Part shown: piece by piece, positions 35,676-47,407 of the stretch | How the letters are laid out: each line of letters opens with the position of its first letter | Numbering within the stretch: the first letter of the stretch is position 1 | Assembly: GCA_003439945.1 (NCBI GenBank) | Contig: QVRM01002143.1 | Span: forward strand, 7,501-71,500 | Length of the DNA stretch: 64,000 nt | Source of the DNA: Dermanyssus gallinae | Taxonomy: Eukaryota; Arthropoda; Arachnida; Mesostigmata; Dermanyssidae | Reading direction: 5' to 3' | Notes under the pieces: model-generated | Databases searched by the model: none | What the model was told of the DNA's origin: nothing | Seen by the model: only the letters and a program-made list of their open reading frames with translations | Translations under genes and position numbers: made by a program

Positions 35676-35734
35676 TGTTTTGCACACTACACAATAAAAA
35701 CCATGGATGTTTTTATTATGTAGTGTACAAAACA
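35676..35734. repeat. Near-perfect hairpin, 24-26 base arms
   Basis: Left arm 35678-35701 pairs with right arm 35709-35732 at 22 of 24 positions, with two more pairs outside, around a 7-base loop. The outer half of the left arm, ttttgcacactacacaa, is also repeated directly at 35643-35659. It could be a small foldback element or the tip of a decayed inverted-repeat transposon. A small RNA hairpin is possible but unsupported. Confidence 0.75.
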
Positions 35735-37400
35735 ATGGGTTTTCATAAACCATCTACTATCTGTAATAGATGTAGGAAAGCGCGCAAAATAGAATGCCGG
35801 TAGCTGCTCGAATATGTACTACGCAGCTGGGTCTAGTGAATGAACTTGCTGTTTTAATGTATTCATGCGTTTATAGTTAATTTTATACCAAATAAATGGT
35901 ATTAATAGGCAAAACGTCTCTATCTTTCATTATATTTTCATTATTCATAGTTGACTTGTTCTACAGCAGCTTATATCGCTCCGCGCCTTTCCAGTCTTAT
36001 TAAACGTACAGCATGATTTTCTAAGCCTGAAGGCCAGCTTTCTCAGCGTTATTGGGCCTGTTGACCTGTTTCGAGCCAACAGGTCGAAACTGAAAACCTG
36101 TGCGATTTCCGTTATTGTAGACTATTTTTTATCACTGGTAATCAAGGTCCTCTGAGAAAACACTCCTGGTCCTTTTAAAATCAATATAATCACGCAATAC
36201 GGACGACCGCGCTTGCCGGTTAGTTTTAAACTTTCAGAAAATACAATTATTTGCTCATACGGCTGTGGTATTTAGCTCATCGTGGTATTAAAAAATTCCG
36301 CAAATGGGTGTCCGTAGGCCATTCGCTTTTACTTGCAAGAGCCGCAACGATTAAGATAAATTGATTCGCTCAAGTTGATTTGTTGTAAACACGATATTGC
36401 CTGAGTAGAAACGCATTCAATGATGGCACTTCGTAGTCTTTTTCGAGTTAATCCTAAAAAAAAGGCGGATTCGAGTATGATAGCGTACGGAAATTTTAAT
36501 TTAGCCTTATAGCTGTTTGTTACAACGTTTTAATAGTGCGTAAGCAAAGCTCTATGTGTTTAGTGAACGACGTTATATGATGTTTATTGTTTCATTTAGT
36601 ATCAAGGGTACTAGAGTTGTGAAGTGGACGGTAGTCATATACAGTGCCACTACGTCGTAAGCGTATTCAAACTCAATAAACTACTATGGGTGGTTTTCTC
36701 GCTGTTGCTCTCGTTAACTACTACAGTTTGCTGATAAAGTATTTTCAGTCGAATCACAGACGAAATATTTTGCTTTCGAGCGCTTGGCCGACGTTTGTAT
36801 CAAGTCGCAAATTGCGGCCCAATTGATACTTGTGCTTCGCTTCCGTTCGGATTTGGGCAGCCCGGATGCACCGCAATAGCAACCAAACCTGTCCCCCTAC
36901 CGGGCTAGCTCGCCTGGCCGGCGGATTGCTAGACAATTATTCCGAAAGCGAGCAATAACAACACTTCGTGCACTAATCAGTGTGCATGGAGCTGTTTTGA
37001 CAGGCATCGCTCGCTTATGCGCGCCGAAGCTGCACGTGAATAAACGATTGCGCGCCCTCTGTTCGAATTGAGAGCTCCTCGCTAGAGCTGACCTGAATAG
37101 GTGCTATACGCACTTGCAAAGCCCGCATCAGTGCATGCCCAGCTTGAATGGGCAATTAATTACCATGTCTTCTAAGTCTCCTGCCATAAGACATGTTCCA
37201 CACCAGGCTGTTGGTGTGTCGCACTACAGTTTGCCAGGAGTGGCGCAAGTATCTGCAGAGAAAAGACCGCGCCAAAAAACGAAATCCTTAAGGCACATCC
37301 TTAGTCGCAATCAGCCGCAGATATTCCAGAATGCTCTAGAGGGCTTAGCGGAAATATCGCGGTGAAAATCTCTTAGCGCGATTAGTTTTGTTAAGGTTTG
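35735..37400. other. No supportable gene
   Basis: AT-rich in the first half. A short inverted repeat gacctgtt/aacaggtc lies at about 36063-36085. ORFs are short and unrecognised. Confidence 0.5.
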
Positions 37401-37402
37401 TC

Positions 37403-37420
37403 GGGGGGGGGGGGGGGGGG
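37403..37420. repeat. G18 homopolymer
   Basis: Eighteen consecutive G on the plus strand. Prone to sequencing length error and able to form G-quadruplex structure. Confidence 0.95.
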
Positions 37421-37554
37421 TATCTGGGCACTATCCAACCAACCTGTTCGGTGTACTTTCGTAATTTGGGGTCTACTCTTTTAACCACAGTTAGCGTTTG
37501 TGTTTTTACTGAACTTATTGGCACTGCAACGCGCAACCGATTTAACAATCAAAG

Positions 37555-37655
37555 AAGAAGAAACCATCCTACCGGAGCAGGATTCGATCCTAGTCATGGT
37601 AGCGCCTCAGTTTTTATAACATAGCATTAGCCGCCCAAGCCATCGCCGACACATG
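37555..37655 (-). mobile_element. tRNA-like sequence, probable SINE head
   Basis: On the minus strand GGCGATGGCTTGGGCGGC resembles an A box and AGGATCGAATCCTGC a B box, about 45 bases apart. The arrangement matches the two SINE families but the body downstream does not clearly align with either. No complete acceptor stem could be drawn, so a functional tRNA gene is unlikely. Confidence 0.4.
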
Positions 37656-37837
37656 CTACCGACACATACAGCTGTATGTACACAGCGTGATGTTTTTACC
37701 CGTTATCGTATCGAACAGCGTAATATACATTGCTAGGTGTATACAGCACACGGTAACGCTGTAAGGTTTTGAACCACTTTTGTATACAAGGGCAAACGCT
37801 AGATTTTGGTTAGTTTTAAAAATGATGCATGTGTATA

Positions 37838-37838
37838 T

Positions 37839-37871
<33 letters not shown>
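37838..37871. repeat. (CA)n(TA)n microsatellite
   Basis: CA repeats switch to TA repeats at about 37849, ending at the left border of a 58-bp retroelement 3' end. Confidence 0.95.
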
Positions 37872-37931
37872 GGAAGGCGAGCACTGCCGAGTGTGCAAAC
37901 GTATTGTAAGTGATTAATATCATCACAATAT
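37872..37931 (+). mobile_element. Solo 3' end of the R2-like retrotransposon, 58 bp
   Basis: About 54 of 58 bases match the 3' untranslated end of the minus-strand R2-like element at 58342-58399, for example GGCGAGCACTGCCGAGTGTG then AAACGTATTGTAA. It lies between (TA)n on the left and (TC)n(TA)n on the right. This is what an extremely 5'-truncated target-primed insertion would leave. Confidence 0.8.

Positions 37932-37969
<38 letters not shown>
37932..37969. repeat. (TC)n(TA)n microsatellite
   Basis: TC repeats to about 37948, then TA repeats to 37969, directly following the 58-bp 3' end. Confidence 0.95.
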
Positions 37970-38238
37970 ATTGAGACAGTTGGGACTAGCGATTGAGCCT
38001 CACTCCGGCACTACGACTGCCAATGATCTCACGCTATTCTAGCTTTCCTTTCATGTGCAACATCCGTTCGTTAACATATAGAGCATGTACCTAATACTGC
38101 AAAAAGTATCTTATATTAGATTGTTTGATGCATGTCACTGGGCAGGACGTGCTTAACCTGTCCTCCTGAATACTCCTTGGTAAGGCCAGTCCGTCATCAC
38201 ATATACAAAGCAATGTGTGGGATGATGATGCAGGACAG

Positions 38239-38273
<35 letters not shown>

Positions 38274-38466
38274 TGCATATATAGTCTCGACAAGCTGGAG
38301 CTTGACGGCAGCTCGGGACGTGGCGCTTGAAGGAACCAGCCTAATATTCGGGATGATATGACCTGTAGCGGCAGAAGCAGCCTTTGATATTCTAATCTGG
38401 ATGGCGTTTGCCAACGTTCTCTGACGACAACGACGACTATGGCGGCAAGGGTGACGTCTCAGTAGT

Positions 38467-38528
<62 letters not shown>

Positions 38529-39366
38529 TATATATTTATATCGCTCTGTACAGCTCTCTTTTTCTCTCAATTTGATATATCAGTCAAAGGTCGACAAAAG
38601 ACAACGTTCAGTCAATGCTACTGTGTGACCGTAGCAACGGCAGCAGCCGCAGTAGGCCCGGGGGTAGAAGGAAATTATTTTCCGCCAGAGCTGCTGCTGC
38701 TGCTCGTGACGATGATACTTTAGCGGATTATCCGTCGTCGTCGTCCCCGCCAATGGCGGCGGCGTTGCCGCACCTGCCGGGCAAAATTCGCTTTTGGCTG
38801 CCCTCGGCACGACGGATACAACAGCTTTGTTCTCTGCCCTTCTTCTTCTTCTTCTCTTCGCTCCGGATCTCTTTATTCGGAACTCGACGGGCTTGACGAG
38901 GCTGACTAACTTGAGCCTCGATCCTATACAAACAGCGTCGGCCAAAATCCGGCCAAGCCGGGAACGTACCGCCATTGCAGCGGGAAAAGGTCAACTTGCT
39001 TTTCACGCCCGCAGTAGGTAGGTAGGTAGCTAGGAAAGCTATTCTCTGCCCGAAAACCTAAATGAATATATTGATATCGTCGGCAGAGCTGCAGGGACAC
39101 CACCCACCCTTCGGACGACTAGTCCGTCGCATGCGAGGTAAGTTCGAAACGAAATTGACGAGCGAAAGTTGGAACATATTCGACGGATAAAAAGAAGAAA
39201 GCGTAACCCAAAAAATGGGGTCGTTCTGGCGCTTGATGAGAAGAAGAATATCTCATTTTTAGCTATGGCGACGACGACGAAAACAACAACACTGACTCAC
39301 TACAATTTCTTTATGGTCATCGAGTTGCATGTCGTCACAGAAGCGAAAAGCAGCGGAAAATTACAG

Positions 39367-39407
<41 letters not shown>

Positions 39408-42400
39408 TTTTTAATTATTTATTGCATGTTATACAATGTTACTTTTATGAGGTCTGAACGTATGACTGTTAACATATAGTTGCTTTTCTTTGTTACTTTA
39501 TCGAATCTTAAAACGTTGTTTGAGCTACGTGTGCGGATTGACGCCTTGACCAAGATTTGACCGGTGTTTTACGTGAAATTCAGTTGTGCTCACGGTGGCT
39601 TTTGCAGCAAAAGTTTCACCAAACACAAGGCAAAAAGGATGAGTTGTTCTCACTATGGTGGTTCTGGAGCAGAGTTGTAATTTTAGACAACCTATTTTGG
39701 TTGTGTATTTATGGGTCACGACAATATTGGGCGAGCTCTGCAGATAAAGTCACGTTTTCAAAATAGCCATTTAGATGGTTATTGCTGAGATGCACTAATT
39801 TAAAACCCTACTTTACCTCGAAAGATTTTATAGTAGTACACGACATAATATATTAGTATTTTCTATAAACGCTTTATATTTATTACGATAGTCGCTATAT
39901 ACGCTAACTGGTTTACTATCTTCTTATTTGTTTCAGTAAGAGAAATGATTTGTATTGAGTTTATAAAAGTAGGACACTTTTGAACGTTATGTACTAAGGC
40001 ACATTGATACTTGCACCACAATTCAGTTTGGTCAGAATAAGTAGTACAGCCTGCCAACGTGGAAAAATGATGTAAACTCCCAATTCGCAAAATGGTTCTG
40101 CGTTGTGTCTTATAAGCATGGGCACAACGTTGCTTATCAGGCACACAAGCCTACCGGGTATCAGGAATTAAAATAGCTTTGCATGCAAGTAACATCTTCA
40201 GGTGTGTGCACGAGGAATACTTTTTTGTGTGGAGGAGGTGTTAAATACAGTTACGCACTACCGCTAGGAGTCTCTCTCTCAATCAATGTGGAAATCGACC
40301 CCAACGGTTGGATGTTACTCCGTTGAGACCCATACCCACTAAACGCACCTCCCCCCTTAAGCTGGAAGGAAGCTCCCCCCTTAACGAGGAAGACTGCACT
40401 TATAGTAGGTACTGTAAATGAACAGAAGTCTTACGTGCAGTCTAACCAGTTATTCACAAGTGCATATCTCACGACTGTGAACGTAAGTGAAACACAATTA
40501 TAATAACAATTACGTTTTATTAAAAATAAATAAGGGCAAATATTATAGATTGATATGTTTTACTTCCTCAATACTTAGGAATACACATGTCGTGGTTTTC
40601 CTGCAAATAGGCGAAATACTAAGAAACCGGTTAGTAGACGCATGCATTTCTTAGGAAGTGGTCTATGCCTCCATTTGATCTATCCCTTGAATATAGATGG
40701 GCGACTCAGAGCGCTCGACCAAGTCTCATTTAGCGGGTCACGTGTGTTTTAGAGTGCGGGCATTCTGGCTAGCGCACGCCATCGCGAGGGCGTGTTCCTC
40801 TTTTGAAGTTCGCCGTACTTTCAACTAAAGCAGGCTGTGATTCCGAGGATTCCATACACACAGTCGAAGTCTAGGCTAAGTCCCGTATGCATTGTGCTTC
40901 TTTAGATCGCATTAAGAGAAAAACCAGTGGAAATAAGCAGAAGTTATATGTTATATAATTTTGTTCCTTCCTGCTCTCTGAGGTCGCTGTTCGTAAGTCT
41001 ATAGTGCGCCTCTTACTGGTCGTTTTGGAATACTCCTTACATTAGGCCTAATGTTACGCTGAATGTAGCTTTCCTAAGCACGTCTCGGGGCAGTTTCTCT
41101 CTTTAGCTGAAGTCGGATTTGCCTGCTGCCCCATCTTGTCCCTCTTTCTATATATCTCTCTTGCGATTTCCTTTCCCCTTGTCAAAATTGTTGGTGTGCT
41201 GTTTTTGCTATTGCTTTTGTTGTTGTTGTTGATGTTATGGACGCAGTGGTGGTTGCGGCCATTGTTGTTGTTGTTGCCGCGGTCGCAGTAGTCTTTGCTG
41301 TTTCCGTTCACATCTTGTGAATATGCCAATAACAATAACAATGTTTGCTCTCTCAACGAACAAAGAAAAGACTGCCCGTATTACCGTGCTGAGCACTCCA
41401 ACCGTCCCCATCTTTCTTCTAGGCCTGGGATCTTCTTTCATTTTACCTTCGTGTTCTCCATCTGTCTCTAGACCTGTCTCTCTCTCTCTCAATCTTTCTG
41501 TCTTGTGCGCTCTCGCATTCTTGCCCGCTCTGCCTTCCGCTCTATTTCTGTTGCTTTGCTACGCCATTTCTCGATGGATGTCTACTCACGTGGGTGTTCC
41601 GTCGTGTCGTCCCGATCCCTGTGTAATCGGATTCAATATATTCCCTTTAGAAAGAAGGAGGCAGCTAAAGCATCGTGGGTATGTACGAACGTCGACGGAT
41701 ACATGGAATAGAGGCCGGACGGAGGTTTGGGAAAGCGCTCAATATCTGAATATGCTATTCTGCGCACAGCTTCGACTGCTCGCGCTGACGAGGGCTGCGC
41801 CTCCTGTTAATTCCAGATAAACAACACTGAACAGCAGCAGCATTAGGGCCGGTCCTGCCTACAGCAGAGATTTTCTTTGTCGTCTCCCATGCTTATTTTA
41901 TAAGAGTTCTGTTTCAACCAAATGGCGCTGTACCTTGCGTTGTCTTTTATTTTAGATTATATTGTTTAATAGATTATATTGTTTTTGGCCCTAAGTGCCT
42001 CGAACGCACCAGCGGAACGTCCTCTCTAAATACAGGCCACCGCATTAGCTATACGATGTCGCCATGGCGGTGGTTTCATTGGCCACACAGCCAGCAACAA
42101 GTTTCTTTGTGAGCAAATTGTAAATTTAGGGCGGTATTTCACTCTATAAACTGTTCATGCAATATTTCCTCTATTGAACTTCACCGATATCGTATATAGC
42201 TTGCCGTCTATCTCCTTTTTTTCTTGAATGGGTTAGTTAAATCGTGAGAAGTAAGTCAGCCTCGTACAAGTGTTTAACTTTATGTCTAAATATCTGCACT
42301 TGTCTGTCTTGTTCATTACAACATGTCGCATATATAAGTGGCCATTTGGCTATATGAGGTGGCTTAATTTGGTCAAATCGTTAAGAGAGAATTTAAATAC

Positions 42401-43577
42401 ACTTTTACGGTTCTAACCGCTAAATAGATAGGCACAGAGATGAGGTCTCACAGTGGTGAACCCTAGCCTGAGCCAACCTGGGCCGGGAAAATATAATGTC
42501 CTTTACTGAATGCATCTGTTCATATACGCGTTCCAAAATCATCGCCAAGAACTGCTTGCTAACTCAAACCGATCGCCTACCTCCTCGACGACCTAGTCGC
42601 GACAAGTGGGGATATCCCTCTCCTTTAAGGAGCTTGGGCGTACCTTGATTTGAGCTTGGCGCAGGCTTGATTTCCTAGATAAGTGACTGCAGGCAGGGTC
42701 AATGAACGACGGTAGCATAACCTGTTGCATTTCTTATCGCATTTTTGTCGCTCCTGTGCACCACATCGGCTTTTGCCCCTTAAATATTAACCACCTTCTT
42801 TCGCCCTTTCCTCGGCCAGGAATCCGGGAATGACGGCAAGCCCCGAGCAGCGCTGCCTTGCCACAGACCGCTACGCGTTTGCCCTGTAAATGCCGAGTTC
42901 AGGGCACGGGACTCGGAGGAGAAAGATAGGAAACGCGCACCACGGAAAGGCCACGATAGAGGGAAAAAAGGCCATAGCAGTAGAAAGCGAGTTGTAAGGC
43001 GAACGAGCATAAATGGGAGAGAGAGAGAGAGAGAGTGACAACGAGTGAGATTGAGAGGAGAGGCTGTTGGAGCTGCGCGCACAGGGGCTTACGACGTCGG
43101 GTCACCACGATGCGTGTGAGCCGCGCCCGCCGTAAGTAGAACAACCTAGTAGCGGAGTCGCCTTTCATCCATTTGCCTGGCGGAAAATGAACGAAGGCGA
43201 CTTGCCCTTATCAGGAAGGGGCAAAGGGAGCAAAGCACGGACGACTGTTGCCTGGCCGTTCTGGCGGGGCTCACTCTCTACCAGTGCAGCCTCCTCCATC
43301 AGCGTCGTCATCGTTAGACCTGGCCGGCCGAAACTCAACGTATGTCGATAGTTCAACAATGTAGAAGTGAAAAAAAGGAACGGAGAGTGGGTGTGCACGC
43401 AATGGCGCTTACTGGAAATGGTAGTATGGACCGACAGGGCACCCTTGTCCTCGTACGAAATTCGAGCGGAAAATACGTCCCGTACGGTTTGCGATGCCGT
43501 GGCTTGCATCTAAGCATTATTAATCTTTGTCAAACGTGGTTTGGAAACGATTTATAAGCGTGCTTTTTAATCACTTC

Positions 43578-43579
<2 letters not shown>
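37970..43579. other. No supportable gene; microsatellites
   Basis: Contains (TA)n at 38242-38270, 38467-38540 and 39370-39399, the last running into T14. Around 38590-39000 the sequence is GC-richer with short triplet runs. An interrupted GTT/TGT tract lies near 41200-41290. A 14-bp direct repeat agattatattgttt occurs twice near 41956-41985, and a 7-base-arm hairpin at about 42047-42074. The longest ORF (41317-41820, plus, 167 codons) is hydrophobic and Ser/Leu-rich with no known domain; I do not call it a gene. Confidence 0.5.
38467..38540. repeat. Long (TA)n microsatellite
   Basis: More than 30 TA units with single-base interruptions near both ends. Confidence 0.97.

Positions 43580-43608
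<29 letters not shown>
43580..43608. repeat. (TA)n tract at the insertion site of the Tc3-like element
   Basis: About 14 TA units. The last TA (43607-43608) and the TA at 45189-45190 form the target-site duplication of the transposon. Confidence 0.97.
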
Positions 43609-43611
<3 letters not shown>

Positions 43612-45188
43612 TCCCTGAAAAAAATATAGGGCCACCCACTTTTGCCACATTTGACGCATTTATTATAACCAAATGTGTAAAGATCACAGTGATACATGCT
43701 CACAGAGTAACAACGAGGCCTTCTGTCGACATTTGGGGTCTCGGATTACTTTGAACCACGAGATTTCCACATTTGGCACAGCTGCACCGCGAAAAAATGA
43801 TTATGTCACTAGCAAGATGCATGTATTAACGAGTGAATTAAACGGAATAACGACATTTGGGCTCACTTAACGGCTCGACAGAAACAAAGGCAGACCTCCT
43901 ACCAGAAGTTTTTTCTTTGTTCAAACGATAGGCTTAGGCTGGCGCTTCATGGGTGAAGAAAAGGCCCATATCAAAACTTATAAGGACATCGGCCTCTCTA
44001 ATCGCAAAATTTCCTGTCAATTGGGGCGTTGTGCCCAAGTAGTAAATAACTTTGTTCATTTAGGTAAAAAATACGCCGTAAAAAAGGAGTTCCGGGCGTC
44101 CAAATTTTATTTCGGAACGAAACAAGCTGCAATTCTGAAAAAAGCGTCGAACTCAACGCCCTCGGCAAGGGCAATTGCGGCGGCGGCCGACGTGCAAACG
44201 AAAGTGCGAAATTGTGCAAAGCTTCCCCAGGAAGACAAATTAGCAAAAACACAAGAAAAACAACGATTGACCGCTGACCGATGAAAGCTCGTCTTGACTT
44301 CGCCCACGATAAAATGTCATGGACCACTGAGTGCCCACGATACGATGTGATGGACCACTGAGTGACACAGAGCGCTCTTTTCGAATGAAAAAAGTTTAAC
44401 TTTGATGAAGCGGATCGATTTTACTATTATTCGCACGATGTCCGCAAGGAAGAACGAATTTTGTCAAAACGACACTTAGGTAGCGGTTCAGTGTTGATCT
44501 GGGCTGCTGTCGGATATTATACAAAGTCGTCGATTGTTTTTTTACACGGTCGTGTTTATTTGACGCGATACGGGGATTTGCTAAAAGAGCAATCGGCCCA
44601 TTTTAAGCTGATGGGATGGCCAGACTTCGTTTTTACACACGATAACGCACCGATTCACACCGCCAGGCTGATTGGAAGCTGGTTCGATCAACGTCACATT
44701 GAATTCCTTCGCTAGCCTGCACTCTTATCTGATCTTAATATGATCCAGAATGTGTGGAGCTGGCTCGAACAAAAAGTTTACACGGATAAAAAACAATTTT
44801 CGAGGCTTGGGACGAGCTCTTGCAAAACGGCATCTAAAATTCGTTTAACACTATACCAAACCGCACTTTTAAGGTTATCTGACTTAATGGGAAGTTCACT
44901 GAGTACTATGTATAGTCTAAATGCCGTAAAATTAGCCAAAATGCCGTTGATCTGCTTAATTATTTTGTTAAGACAGGTATCTTGCTAGTGGCCTTATAAT
45001 TTGTTCGCGGTGTAGCTGTGCCAAATGTGAAAATATCGTGGTTCAAAGTAATCCGAGACCCTAAATGTCGATAGAAGTCTTCGCTGTTACTCTGTGAGCA
45101 TGTATCACTGGGATTTTAACACGATATGTTATAATAAATGCGTGAAATGTAACAAAAATGGGCGGCCCTAAAATGTTTTCAGGGACTG
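43609..45188 (+). mobile_element. Tc3-like Tc1/mariner DNA transposon with long inverted repeats, both ends present
   Basis: A 1580-bp element bounded by CAGTCCCTGAAAA and its inverse, with TA duplicated outside. The terminal inverted repeats extend far inward. 43609 to about 43873 aligns with the reverse complement of 45188 to about 44920, so each arm is roughly 265 bp and imperfect. The right arm overlaps the C-terminal coding part. The element carries one transposase gene, now broken (next entry). Tc3-type elements are known for long terminal repeats. Confidence 0.92.
43949..44990 (+). pseudogene. Tc3-like transposase, frameshifted, two catalytic residues changed
   Basis: The N-terminal helix-turn-helix domain (43949-44284) reads TYKDIGLSNRKISCQLGR with the expected conserved spacing. 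A frame change near 44280 leads to KARLDFAHDKMSWTTE. A 31-bp tandem duplication (44302-44332 and 44333-44363) then shifts the frame again. The catalytic domain resumes before 44385: LFSNEKKFNFDEAD (normally SDEK, so the first Asp is Asn), SVLIWAAVGYY, and TDN-type block HDNAPIHTARLI with its Asp intact. A TAG interrupts at 44713-44715. The last block reads LNMIQNVWSWL, where the usual Glu of IENVW is Gln. With two of three DDE residues altered the protein would be inactive even without the frameshifts. Confidence 0.88.
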
Positions 45189-45190
45189 TA

Positions 45191-45529
45191 TATATACGTA
45201 AGGTACGGAATGCAAAACAATTTGTTTAACCTAAACAGATATCTGAAAAAAAAAACGTGTATTTAAATAAGTACAACGACAAAAACAAAAATCATATACC
45301 ATGTAGGATGTTGACACACTCACACGCAAACACGGGTGTTAGCCTTGTTTACAATTTACTCTTAAATGCTACAATTAAAATTGTTATTCATTCTAACAAT
45401 TGTTTCAAAAATAGTAAGCTCAATGATAAATGATTACATTTAAAAAACACTTTCTAGAAAAAAAAAGATATACATATATATGTATATATATATTAAGTTA
45501 TCCATAAATCCCACCATCTTTACCCATTT
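45191..45529. other. AT-rich spacer, nothing seen
   Basis: Contains a short imperfect TA/CA run near 45470-45495 and no ORF of note. Confidence 0.6.
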
Positions 45530-45950
45530 CATTCAGGCAAGCCAATGATTACATCCTTCCAGAAGGTGGCGTCTTGGCTTCCAAAAGAATGGTCTATATA
45601 TGTTTTAGCACCTTTCCAAAAATCAACTCTCCAGCTGGCAACTGCTGAGCGCGGCCTGCACCCATACATGCTACTTGCTGACGAATCCCTCGGGATGGAG
45701 GTGCCTTTGAACGGATGTGTATGGTACGTCGACAATGGCCACGATCTCGCGCCACAAGAGGTGTGGGTTTCGTTTGACTGCTGTTATTATGCGGCCGTGT
45801 CCACTGTCAGAGGGCGCCCGACCTCTGACTCGGTCGTTACGTCGAAATCGCCGTTCCTAAATCGGACAAACCACTTTTGAACTGTCCTACCTGTTACTAC
45901 CTCACCGCCAAACACTTTACATATCTTAGCTACGATTTAGGTTGCATTGG
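45530..45950 (-). pseudogene. Mariner-family transposase N-terminal fragment
   Basis: On the minus strand the frame beginning near 45935 gives KICKVFGGEVVTGRTVQKWF then VRFRNGDFDV and EVGRPLTVD. This is the classic mariner segment linking the two helix-turn-helix domains (RFRSGDFDLED, then GRP). It continues in other frames with AVKRNPHLLWREI and VPYTSVQRHLH, the second helix-turn-helix. The catalytic domain is absent or unrecognisable beyond 45600. An open plus-strand ORF (45545-45880, 111 codons) overlaps it antisense and is a shadow. Confidence 0.65.
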
Positions 45951-46639
45951 TTCTTTGCCAGAAATAAAATAGCACCAGATGCACATTTAACTCTGCCATC
46001 TTTATTCGAGCCTTACAGTTTGCCCTACAGCCCTACAGTTTGTTAGATATTCTAACGAATTTCACGGTATAATACAATGCAGGCCTGCTCTTACCACCAT
46101 GTAAACAAACAACCCTCTCCCAACGGTTTTCATCTTCTCCCGAGTCTGCGCAGTACAGCGCATGCAACTTTCCGAACGGACTTATGGATCAACCCAATAT
46201 ATACCTATATATACACATATACATACATGCATATAGAGTGGTTCCGGAGTGATTTGTTGTACATGTAATACACAAAAGTATATACTATCGCACTTCCACG
46301 TAACCAAAAATGGGATTTCAGTTCCATTTATTAGAAGTGGCAGAGAGCGTATTGCGCCAAAAAATTGCTGTCTAAATGCATTTTGAAAATAATTGCGTAC
46401 TTGGTTTACTTATATATATATATCATAATGAAGTGTAAACAATTGTCCCCCAGTGAACGTCACGACAAACTACATCAGCCCCACTTACAGGCCTAGTGTC
46501 GACCCCCTGGACAAGGTGCCAAGCACCGCCGTGGCGTTACCACATTGTATATCCAATGACAGCTTTTGCCAGAAAAGTTTACCTGCGCGTAGGTCCTCCG
46601 TGGCCAATCTGAGACATTTGATTACCTTAGTAATAACTC
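45951..46639. other. No gene seen
   Basis: Short ORFs and small TA/CA repeats near 46195-46235 and 46411-46424 only. Confidence 0.55.
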
Positions 46640-46985
46640 CCTCAGTAATTTATTGGAATCCTTTTAGTCTCAAAGGCAAAAGGCCGAAAATCCATAGAGT
46701 CTCCGATAGATGCCTGCCTTCGACACTTATTTATTTCCGCCTGCGAAACAGCATAGCCAGCTTGGGCTGCGCCGTGACTGACTATTGAAGGTGCTAAAGA
46801 GTCAGTCACGGTAGCGCCCCAGGCGAGTGTCTTCCCACTCTCAACGGCTGTTAGCCTCATCCTGTCAGGTCGACAAGAGTCGTCTATATACAAATCTGCG
46901 GGTTCGAGAACACAGAGATAGCCAGAAGGCCTTAGAGCACGGGCTAGGGTATCCTTCAAAGCAGCATGTCTTACCTTGTTTTACT
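46640..46985 (-). pseudogene. Restriction-like endonuclease domain fragment of an R2-superclade LINE
   Basis: Minus-strand frame from about 46985 reads VRHAALKDTLARAL, then CVLEPADLY, CRPDRMRLTAVESGKTLAWG and TVTDSLAPSIVS. It aligns over its length with the endonuclease domain at 60760-61518 (RHAALNGTFSRVL, EPPLGLCR-like, RPDGLTL, WAATVTDSLAPSIVS). The PD of the PD-(D/E)xK signature is present but the second acidic residue (WDATV in the relative at 51.4 kb) is Gly here. The zinc knuckle and RT are missing. The fragment ends where the LGGPGP motif of relatives should follow. Confidence 0.7.
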
Positions 46986-47351
46986 TGTAGATGCTAATTC
47001 TAATTCGCCTCCACATCGTTCTATACCTTAATATCTGAATATTCGAAAATAAATCTGTGTTTATCTGTGTAATTTGGCATTAAAATAATTACCTGCCACT
47101 GAGAGCAGGTAAATATTTTAATGCCTTCTCTCGCATCCATAGTTCAAAGCCGGAATTATAATTACGGTTAAGTCGGATTCAGCGAAAGAAATTGGCGATG
47201 CATGGGACCTCATAGACATAGTTGTGGGTATTGGATACATTAGAGGTACATAGTATTTCTGCGTTTGTTATATATCACGTGTCTTATTCGTTCCTATCTG
47301 CACCTTTAAGATCTTAGCTTCTATTATATATAAGATAAGTACCCTAAATAC

Positions 47352-47407
<56 letters not shown>

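Noticed and set aside
45545..45880. 111-codon plus-strand ORF
   Set aside because: It is antisense to the mariner N-terminal fragment on the minus strand, which explains its openness.
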